DNA from: Limisphaerales bacterium
GTDB lineage: Bacteria > Verrucomicrobiota > Verrucomicrobiia > Limisphaerales > UBA8199
DNA: 10,902 bases
Assembly (NCBI GenBank): GCA_025356925.1
Contig: JANXQE010000020.1
Location: 1 to 10,902, forward strand
Reading direction: 5' to 3'
Both the position numbers and the translations under genes were made by a program. Under the pieces are notes generated by a model. That model was given only the letters and a program-made list of their open reading frames with translations. It did not search any database and was not told the origin of the DNA. Positions 5,879-10,902 of the stretch are shown piece after piece. Each line of letters begins with the position of its first letter. Within the stretch, counting starts at the first letter, position 1.

Positions 5879-7153
5879 TCAGCGTGCAATATTCGACGTA
5901 ATCGCGAACATGGCGGAAAGGACGCTCAGCAGAAGGAAGCCGACGCCTATGGCCATGACGATGATCATCACAGGTTCGATCATGTTGGTCATGACACGCA
6001 GCGCGATGCTGAGCTCGTTTTCATAGGTATCCGCGACGTTCTTCAGCGCCCCGGGCACGTCGCCGGTATCTTCGCCAATTTTCACGAGGTCGACCATCAG
6101 TTGAGGAAAGACTTTGCTGCGTGCCAAGGGCTGGGCGATGGTCTTGCCGTCGGTAACTTCCTCGCGGGTCTTGGCGATGGCCTCCTTAAGGATGATATTC
6201 GGCAGGATCTGTTCGGTGATCTTCAGAGCGGTGAGAACCGGAACGCCGTTTTCGAGCAAGGTCGAAAGCGTGCGCGCGAATTGGCCGAAAAGGTTGAGCT
6301 TGATCACCTTGCCAAAAACCGGCGCACTCATTTTCCACTGATCCAGTTTGCGCCGGCCATCGGGGCTGGCCTGGAATCGTTTGAAGAGAATGGCACCGAC
6401 CGCGATGAATGCGAGCATGAGCCACCAGTAGCTGGAAAAGATATGGCTGATGCCGATGAGCATTTGGGTCATGATCGGCAGTTCCACGTTCAGGCCCTGG
6501 AACATGGTCATGAATGTCGGGAGCATATAAGTCATGAAAAAAAACATGATCCCGATGCCGACGACGGAGACGAAAGCCGGGTAAACGAGGGCGGACGTAA
6601 ACTTGGATTGGACCTGGGCAAAGCGTTCGAAATGGTCCGCCATGCGGCGGAGCACTTCGACCAGGGCGCCGCTAGACTCGCCGGCGCGAACCATGTTGAT
6701 GTAGAGATCTGAAAAGATGTGGGGCTGTTTGGCCATCGAATCGGACAGACTTCGCCCCTCCATGACATCTTGTTTAAGTTCTTTGCTGACCTCGGACGGA
6801 ATGCCCTTGGTCTCGAGGTGAGTCATGCTATTTAGGGCGACCGTCAGAGGCATGCCCGAGTTGAGGAGGTTGGCCAGTTGTTGAGTGAACGTGGCTAATT
6901 CCTGCAGCTTCGGTTTTCGTTTCTTGGACAGGACAGTACGGAGAGCCGGGGGAAGGATTGCGCGCCAATCGGTCTTTTGGCTGGCGGGACGGTCCGCAGC
7001 GATCCCCGCGCCACCTTTGGCGGCATCAACGGCGACCGGGAAAAGCCCGAGCCGCTCGATTTGAATCAAGGCAGCAGAACGGTCCGCACCCTCAAGGACT
7101 CCCTCAACAACCTCGCCCGTACGGCGCCGCGCTTTGTACGAAAACTGTGGCAT
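5879..7153 (-). CDS. gspF: Type II secretion inner-membrane platform protein GspF
   Basis: 424 residues, the usual GspF size. GspF is the polytopic inner-membrane protein that couples the cytoplasmic ATPase GspE to pseudopilus assembly. It starts MPQFSYKARRRTGEVVEG, a typical GspF N-terminus, and has two T2SSF domains. The first is at ~85-210 (LATFTQQLANLLNSGMPL) with a membrane segment ~187-212. The second is at ~290-415 (QFARTLSTLLENGVPV ... VKIGEDTGDVPGAL), ending in a membrane segment ~392-418. A further hydrophobic stretch lies at ~243-258. The ATG at 7153 is preferred over a TTG two codons upstream because the protein then begins as in the family. It is the first gene of the operon seen here; gspE, its ATPase partner, is not adjacent. 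The long reading frame on the opposite strand is a shadow. Confidence 0.95.
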   Translation of the reverse strand: MPQFSYKARRRTGEVVEGVLEGADRSAALIQIERLGLFPVAVDAAKGGAGIAADRPASQKTDWRAILPPALRTVLSKKRKPKLQELATFTQQLANLLNSGMPLTVALNSMTHLETKGIPSEVSKELKQDVMEGRSLSDSMAKQPHIFSDLYINMVRAGESSGALVEVLRRMADHFERFAQVQSKFTSALVYPAFVSVVGIGIMFFFMTYMLPTFMTMFQGLNVELPIMTQMLIGISHIFSSYWWLMLAFIAVGAILFKRFQASPDGRRKLDQWKMSAPVFGKVIKLNLFGQFARTLSTLLENGVPVLTALKITEQILPNIILKEAIAKTREEVTDGKTIAQPLARSKVFPQLMVDLVKIGEDTGDVPGALKNVADTYENELSIALRVMTNMIEPVMIIVMAIGVGFLLLSVLSAMFAITSNIAR

Positions 7154-7175
7154 AGCCAACTAGGTTCAAACACGG

Positions 7176-7203
7176 AATTTAGCGAAAAGTTGCGGTATTC
7201 CAA
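7176..7203 (-). promoter_or_regulatory. Possible sigma70-like promoter for the gspFHIJK operon
   Basis: On the - strand TTGGAA (7203-7198) and TAAATT (7181-7176) are separated by 16 bp, each matching 4 of 6 consensus bases, with the -10 box 22 bp before the gspF ATG. The match is weak, and the position is the main argument. The remainder of 7154-7310 shows no other convincing signal. Confidence 0.2.
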
Positions 7204-7310
7204 GCCACAATTTCCCTCGGAGGAGAATGAAGGAGCCCTGTTGCCCCAAAACCCGTCTCAAAAAAGGACGAAACGCTCGGACCGGTCGAACGGTCTCAGC
7301 CGATGCAGGA

Positions 7311-8207
7311 CTATTTCACTGAGAATTGTTCCGTAGGGGATTTGATGACCTCATTGACGCTCCCGCGGCGGTAGCCTTGCAGGTCCAACGTCACATGAGC
7401 GTAGCCAATTCGCTTCAAAACCTCGGCCACTTTGAGCGAGGTTCCGTTTTCAAGGAATTTGGGCAATTCGGCGGCGCCGACCTCAATGCGAGCAAGGTGG
7501 ATGGAGTGAGGTCCTTGCGGGCTCGGCGTCGAGCCAGGAATCGACGGTCGGGAGGGCGCAACTAATTCGTGGTGGCGGACACGCACGTCGTAAAAGCGCA
7601 GATCGCGCAGAAGATTCTCCGCCTGTTCGATCATTTGGAGCTTTTCCGGCGTGACGGCTTCGCCATAGGGAATACGCGAGCTGAGGCAAGCCATTTGGGG
7701 CTTGTCCGCGGTGGGGAGGCCCAGTTGAGCGGAAAGCTCGCGGATCTCGGGTTTGGTCAGGCCCGCTTCCTTGAGCGGCGCGCGAACCTGGAACTCCGCG
7801 GCAGCTTTCGATCCGGGGCGAAAATCGCCGACGTCGCTGCCATTTTCACCGTAGGCCAGCACGGCGAAGCTCCCGGTTGTGGCTAAAGGCGCCAGCTCTG
7901 TAAAGAGCTCATGTTTGCAGAAGTAACAACGATTGTTGGGATTGGCGAGATAACTCGGGTTCTCGAATTCGCGCGTGTGGACAACACGGACTGGAAATTG
8001 AAACTGGTCTGCCAGTGCGAGCGCCTCGTCGAGCTCTCGGCGGGGCAGGCTCGGTGAATCCGCGATCGCGGCCAAGGACCTGTCGCCCAGCACGTCGTGG
8101 GCGACGTAGGCCAGGAATACGGAATCCACCCCGCCGGAATAAGCCACCAGGCATGAGCCGTAGGAGCGAAGCAGCGCTCGTAGTTTCTCGTATTTTTCCG
8201 ATGTCAC
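7311..8207 (-). CDS. larE: LarE-type ATP-dependent sulfur transferase (nickel-pincer cofactor biosynthesis)
   Basis: 298 residues. LarE adenylates and thiolates the pyridinium biscarboxylate mononucleotide precursor of the nickel-pincer nucleotide used by LarA (lactate racemase and relatives). The N-terminal PP-loop is SGGVDS (24-29). AYGENGSDVGDFRPG, FQVRAPLKEAGLTKPEIRELSAQLGLPT and QMACLSSRIPYG are the family core. Cys174 is the position of the sacrificial cysteine in single-Cys LarE. Cys94 and Cys97 (NRCYFCK) add a CxxC, as in LarE forms reported to bind a [4Fe-4S] cluster. Between RVRHHE and HLARIEV there is an extra ~24-residue segment (about 214-237). The GTG start at 8207 is chosen because an in-frame TAA lies just upstream. 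It is a single gene divergent from a lipoprotein gene; larA, larB and larC are not in the window. Confidence 0.9.
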   Translation of the reverse strand: MTSEKYEKLRALLRSYGSCLVAYSGGVDSVFLAYVAHDVLGDRSLAAIADSPSLPRRELDEALALADQFQFPVRVVHTREFENPSYLANPNNRCYFCKHELFTELAPLATTGSFAVLAYGENGSDVGDFRPGSKAAAEFQVRAPLKEAGLTKPEIRELSAQLGLPTADKPQMACLSSRIPYGEAVTPEKLQMIEQAENLLRDLRFYDVRVRHHELVAPSRPSIPGSTPSPQGPHSIHLARIEVGAAELPKFLENGTSLKVAEVLKRIGYAHVTLDLQGYRRGSVNEVIKSPTEQFSVK

Positions 8208-8324
8208 ACATTAACGATGGCATGCATCCAGTCTGTTGTCGAGGTTCGCGGCAGAATTGCGAATGTCGCCCCGGTCGCCCAATCAAGGCTTGACGGTGGG
8301 GGGGATTGTGGTTGCATAAGGTCG

Positions 8325-8720
8325 ATGAAGACGACCATTTTTGCGATTTTACTCGGGGCAGTGCTGACTGGAGCGGGCTGCGTCAGCACGGTGGATGAAC
8401 ACAAGACTGCGGGCGTGCCCTTTGTTCGGGACCGGGTGGGCGGCCAGTACGAACGCACGGTTGACCAGGTTGCCCAGGCCGCCAAACAAGTGATAACCAG
8501 CAACGGTGTGCTGGTGAACGAGAGCACACTCTACAACCGGACTAATGCGGTCAAGACGGTCGAAGGCAAGGTTAACCAAAGATCCGTTTGGGTGCGGATC
8601 GAGGGAGTGGATCCCAAGGTGACGGCCGTAACGGTCCAGACGCGCACGTCCGGCGGCGGGACGGATATCGATTTGGCGCACGAGATCGAAAAGCAGATCG
8701 CCCTCAAATTGGTGCAGTGA
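8325..8720 (+). CDS. Small lipoprotein-like envelope protein (DUF3568-like)
   Basis: 131 residues. The start MKTTIFAILLGAVLTGAGC gives a short signal peptide and a possible lipobox (GAGC, cleavage before Cys19; weak because Leu is not at -3). The frame is open upstream to 8217, but only the ATG at 8325 places the signal sequence at the N-terminus. A weak AAGG lies just before it. The body (YERTVDQVAQAAKQVI ... VWVRIEGVDPKVTAVTVQT ... AHEIEKQIALKL) has the helix-then-beta-sheet layout of DUF3568-type small lipoproteins. That assignment is from pattern memory and is tentative. It is divergent from larE with a ~117-bp gap and followed by a convergent TPR gene. Function unknown. Confidence 0.75.
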   Translation: MKTTIFAILLGAVLTGAGCVSTVDEHKTAGVPFVRDRVGGQYERTVDQVAQAAKQVITSNGVLVNESTLYNRTNAVKTVEGKVNQRSVWVRIEGVDPKVTAVTVQTRTSGGGTDIDLAHEIEKQIALKLVQ

Positions 8721-8751
8721 CAGGTCCAGGGCCGCTTTGATCTTCGGCAAG

Positions 8752-8772
8752 GCCGAAACCCGAAGGCCGAAA
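8752..8772. repeat. Intergenic copy of the 7-bp BCCGAAR repeat
   Basis: Three units in phase, GCCGAAA CCCGAAG GCCGAAA, lie between the lipoprotein stop and the convergent TPR gene stop. The TTCGGC just before (8743-8748) pairs with GCCGAA (8752-8757) across a 3-nt loop. No T-tract follows, so a terminator role is not supported. Confidence 0.7.
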
Positions 8773-8788
8773 GGAGCGGGGTTATTGG

Positions 8789-10057
8789 TTACTCCGGCGG
8801 AGGGGAATGACCTCGGGCACTTTTCAAGCCGATATTCTGCTCGTAAGTCCCCAGCTTGACGGCTTGGTTTTGCTGTTTTGCTTTAAGCTCTAACTTGAGC
8901 AGGCCGATGCGTTTGCGTGCCGTTTCAGCAGCGGCCAGATTGGGGTCAAGCTCGATAATCCTTTGCAGCGTTTGCTTGACCGTCTGGTAATCCACTCCGC
9001 TCTTAACCTGCAAATCCGTGAGCAAATTCAACCAACGAACCACGTGTTTAGCCGGCTGGTTAGCGAGGGTGATCATTTGTTCCAACTGGTCAGCCGCCAA
9101 ATCGAGCCGTTGGTAATGCTCCGCATAAAGCACCGCCAATTGCTCGCGCACCTCAGTATCGAGCGGGTGTTGCTCCAAATGCCTGACGTACTCCACGGCG
9201 AGTTTTCCAGGCTCCTTTTCCATCGGCGCGAACGGCTTCGGATTCCTGGCAAGCCCGAGGTTTCGAATCCCCTCAGTCACCACGAACTTCCTGACCTCAG
9301 TCTGCGCGAGCGGCATGTCCGGGTTGGCCAAGTGACCGATTCTCTGAGCCGCGGCGAGGGCGAATTCCGTATCCGGAAGCAACGCGATGACCTGTTCGAA
9401 AGCGCGGCGAGCGGCATTGCGGTCTTGCGCGTATTTGAGATGCCAGTCGGCCAATGAGTAAAAGGCGAAGGCAATATTCGCGGGAGCGTGGCCCGGTTGG
9501 GCGCAAAACTGTTGGATAGTCGATTCGGCCGCGGCCAGATCCTTCAGGTCTTGGGCTTGGATCTCGGCCAGGAGCATCTGGCCTTCAACATCAGTGGGAA
9601 AACGATCGAGCTGTTTTTGGATTTCCGCAATGGCTTCGGCGTGCTTGCCTTGCTTTTGACGCGCGCGCGCGATGGAATAAAAAGGGTGCGGTTCAATCTG
9701 GACATCACCACCGTCATAGAGCGAGGCAAACGGCTTGGCAACCAACGCACCAATATCCTGGCGCCAGGTGACGAACAACGCCAACCCCGCCACCATGCAG
9801 ATGGCAATCGCCAGGAAGGCGCCCATCCCCCCCTGGTCGGCCATCGGGAACGCTTTGAGGCGAATAAACACCATAACACCAACCGTGAAGACCCATTTAA
9901 ATGCCGTACGGGCGGGGTCCTCGGCTCGCGTAATGGAGCGAAACGCGATGTAGCCAAAACCCCCGGCCACCATAACGTAAGTAAGTATCTCGTTGGCTCT
10001 TTCGCTCATGGGATCGCTGGCATCAATGATTGGACAAGAACCACAGCCAAACAGCAT
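8789..10057 (-). CDS. Membrane-anchored tetratricopeptide-repeat protein
   Basis: 422 residues from the ATG at 10057. An alternative start is Met17 (10009, MSERANEILTYV), which loses only a short Cys-containing stretch. Three hydrophobic segments at ~24-42, 52-70 and 79-98 form a membrane domain. After FASLYDGGDVQIEPHPFYSIARA come helical TPR-like repeats: ~124-155 (ARQKQGKHAEAIAEIQKQLDRFP), ~159-190, ~193-231 (YSLADWHLKYAQDRNAARRA), ~286-333, and ~357-390 ending RIIELDPNLAAAETARKRIG. TPR domains are protein-binding scaffolds; the partner is unknown. This layout is common in Verrucomicrobiota, but I do not recognise a named family. The gene stands alone between a convergent lipoprotein gene and a repeat-containing gap. 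Confidence 0.8.
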   Translation of the reverse strand: MLFGCGSCPIIDASDPMSERANEILTYVMVAGGFGYIAFRSITRAEDPARTAFKWVFTVGVMVFIRLKAFPMADQGGMGAFLAIAICMVAGLALFVTWRQDIGALVAKPFASLYDGGDVQIEPHPFYSIARARQKQGKHAEAIAEIQKQLDRFPTDVEGQMLLAEIQAQDLKDLAAAESTIQQFCAQPGHAPANIAFAFYSLADWHLKYAQDRNAARRAFEQVIALLPDTEFALAAAQRIGHLANPDMPLAQTEVRKFVVTEGIRNLGLARNPKPFAPMEKEPGKLAVEYVRHLEQHPLDTEVREQLAVLYAEHYQRLDLAADQLEQMITLANQPAKHVVRWLNLLTDLQVKSGVDYQTVKQTLQRIIELDPNLAAAETARKRIGLLKLELKAKQQNQAVKLGTYEQNIGLKSARGHSPPPE

Positions 10058-10069
10058 GGCGGCTTTCTC

Positions 10070-10099
10070 AATATAGCTTTAGTCGACCGAAAGGAACAA
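10070..10099 (-). promoter_or_regulatory. Possible promoter for the TPR protein gene
   Basis: On the - strand TATATT (10075-10070, 5 of 6 matches to a -10 box) lies 18 bp downstream of TTGTTC (10099-10094, 3 of 6 matches to a -35 box). If it is used, transcription would begin only a few bases before the ATG at 10057, which would favour the downstream start at 10009. Weak evidence. Confidence 0.22.
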
Positions 10100-10132
10100 C
10101 CATTACATCAGTCCGTGGTCCGCCATCCGGGT

Positions 10133-10211
10133 ATCCTGTCAATCCTGTTCATCCTGTCAGTCAACTTCCGCCGGTTTTCGACAAGGACAGGATGGACAAG
10201 ATTTACAGGAT
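10133..10211. repeat. Large imperfect inverted repeat of ATCCTGTC-type units
   Basis: The left arm (10133-10159) contains three ATCCTGT units spaced 9 bp apart. The right arm (10185-10211) is its reverse complement at 23 of 27 positions, also with three units, one of them degenerate. The 25-bp centre is GC-rich and not repetitive. The element could form a 27-bp hairpin. The unit type resembles dispersed intergenic repeats of Planctomycetes and Verrucomicrobiota; that is from general recollection. Confidence 0.75.
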
Positions 10212-10213
10212 GA

Positions 10214-10345
10214 GGTCGTTCGGCGGTTGCTGCAGACGCGAAGCGCGAGATCTTCAGCAAGTTCGCCACCCAATCGATTTCGCGTTGTGTCGTGGTCGGC
10301 AAGGATGGGCGCATTGGGTTCCCGGTCGTCTTCCCTCATCGTTAA
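10214..10345 (+). pseudogene. Possible remnant of a thioredoxin-fold (TlpA/redoxin-like) protein
   Basis: A 43-codon open stretch, bounded by TGA at 10211-10213 and TAA at 10343-10345, has no start codon in a sensible place. It reads EIFSKFATQSISRCVVVGKDGRI near its middle. The pattern 'K-F-x-x-x-S-I-x-R-x-V-V-V-G-K-D-G-R-I' resembles the C-terminal half of TlpA-like redoxins, which have SIPR or GIPT followed by VLIGKDGRI. The cis-proline of that loop would be Ser here, and no CxxC active site is visible upstream. It may be chance. Confidence 0.2.
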
Positions 10346-10418
10346 AGACCCGCGGCGGCGGTATCGGTATCGACGGGATTGGCCTTGGCTTCCTCCTAAA
10401 GCGGGCGGGGCAATGAGG

Positions 10419-10902
10419 TCAAAGAGGCGAAGGGTGCGAAGGGGAGGCAGGGGGGATTTGTTGGTGCTGTCGTTGGTATTGGGCTTGGGCGCGAATGTTG
10501 GCGAGTTGGGTGGCCTGGCCGATGGCTTGCCACTTCGCGGACTGGGCTCGGGCCTGTCGCTGAGGGCGATGAAACTTCTCCCCGCGATAATCCGAGCCCT
10601 GCAGATGAGCTATAAAATTTGAAATCACGCCACTGATTCGACGGGCCAAATCCGCCAACGAAACATGCGCCTGGGTGGTGATGTAGGCTTGATCCACTGC
10701 GATCTGGAGTTGAGCGCGCACCTCGCCGCACGAGCCTTTGTCGACGTAAAGGAATTGGACGAATTCCGTGCTGGTACCGCGCTCGAAGCCTTCGGCGACG
10801 TTCGACATGATGGAAACAGCCGCACGGCGAATCTGGTCTGACAAGCCATAATCCTTGGCAAACGCGCCGGCACGGGTCTGGGCATAGACGGCGTTGGTCA
10901 AC
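10419..10902 (-). CDS. Four-helix-bundle protein (S23 / TIGR02436-like), 5' end beyond the window
   Basis: The visible part begins LTNAVYAQTRAGAFAKDYGL and continues LSDQIRRAAVSIMSNVAEGFERG, EFVQFLYVDKGSCGEVRAQL and VDQAYITTQA. This is the conserved core of the 23S-rRNA intervening-sequence / four-helix-bundle family. Family members have about 20 further residues before LTNAVY (helix 1, often FEDLxVWxxA), so the true start lies off the right edge and the TTG near 10901 is not it. The family core normally ends around LKGSxxKG; here, after HLQGSDYRGEKF, there are ~50 more residues rich in Gln, Ala and Arg, ending PPASPSHPSPL. The role of stand-alone copies is not established; some are encoded in rRNA insertions, but no rRNA is seen here. 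Confidence 0.85.
   Translation of the reverse strand, partial: LTNAVYAQTRAGAFAKDYGLSDQIRRAAVSIMSNVAEGFERGTSTEFVQFLYVDKGSCGEVRAQLQIAVDQAYITTQAHVSLADLARRISGVISNFIAHLQGSDYRGEKFHRPQRQARAQSAKWQAIGQATQLANIRAQAQYQRQHQQIPPASPSHPSPL

Larger units (their letters stand above)
10058..10418. other. Gene-free region (~360 bp) with repeats
   Basis: No reading frame here looks like a complete gene on either strand. It holds a weak promoter candidate next to the TPR gene, the ATCCTGTC inverted repeat at 10133-10211, and a short open stretch at 10214-10345 resembling the end of a thioredoxin-fold protein. From 10346 to 10418 nothing is recognisable. Confidence 0.6.

Noticed and set aside
5870..6712. 280-residue + strand reading frame rich in His and Asp
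   Set aside because: It lies opposite gspF, which matches its family throughout; the composition is that of an antisense shadow.
7262..7310. Possible larE terminator (GACCGGTC-type stem followed by a T-run on the - strand)
   Set aside because: The stem is only a few base pairs and the T-run is too far from it to form a standard intrinsic terminator.
8290..8318. TTGACG ... TGCATA promoter for the lipoprotein gene
   Set aside because: The -35 is good but the -10 is poor, and it would place the transcription start on the ATG itself.
9488..10213. 241-residue + strand reading frame opposite the TPR gene
   Set aside because: The - strand frame has membrane segments and TPR repeats; this one has no domain pattern and runs through the ATCCTGTC repeat.
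10108..10314. Small - strand reading frame containing a DRMNRIDRI peptide
   Set aside because: The peptide is a translation of the ATCCTGT repeat; there is no supported start or domain.

Overview
The window looks like a piece of a Verrucomicrobiota genome, probably a subdivision-3 lineage (Limisphaerales/Pedosphaera-like). This is inferred from moderately GC-rich DNA, a scattered type II secretion (T2SS) pseudopilin operon, and an extracellular FN3/CBM-like protein ending in the 'Y.IE.SADL..W' C-terminal module common in that phylum. It is also inferred from a four-helix-bundle (S23-family) gene and from low-complexity dispersed repeats (7-bp CCCGAAR units, ATCCTGTC units, CCACGCACCAYGCC). 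No rRNA, tRNA, CRISPR array or transposase gene was seen.

Left part (1-2675, + strand): the 3' portion of a secreted multidomain protein (FN3, carbohydrate-binding-like domain, Verrucomicrobial C-terminal module), apparently frameshifted near position 89. A membrane-bound PAS sensor histidine kinase follows. It is split by an in-frame TAG at 2226-2228 and has also lost the conserved Asp of its ATP-binding G1 box. This stretch either is decaying or contains sequence errors.

Centre (2685-7153, - strand): a compact operon in the order gspF-gspH-gspI-gspJ-gspK, encoding the inner-membrane platform protein and four minor pseudopilins. H/I, I/J and J/K overlap by 4, 1 and 4 nt, which suggests translational coupling. 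gspC, D, E, G, L and M are absent here and must lie elsewhere if the system is complete. All four pseudopilins have long leaders (about 28-48 residues) before the prepilin peptidase site. Those leaders contain repetitive DNA: a 104-bp imperfect palindrome in gspH, 7-bp repeats in gspI and gspJ, and in gspK a 14-bp motif shared with gspH. GspJ also carries a collagen-like Gly-X-Y tail.

Right part (7311-10902): larE (- strand, sulfur insertion for the nickel-pincer cofactor) with three candidate cluster-binding cysteines and an in-frame insertion; a small divergent lipoprotein-like gene (+); a membrane-anchored TPR protein (-); a 360-bp gene-free stretch holding a large imperfect inverted repeat of ATCCTGTC units and a possible thioredoxin-fold remnant; and the 3' part of a four-helix-bundle protein gene that runs off the right edge.

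The strongest leads are the repeat-loaded pseudopilin leaders and the collagen-like GspJ tail.
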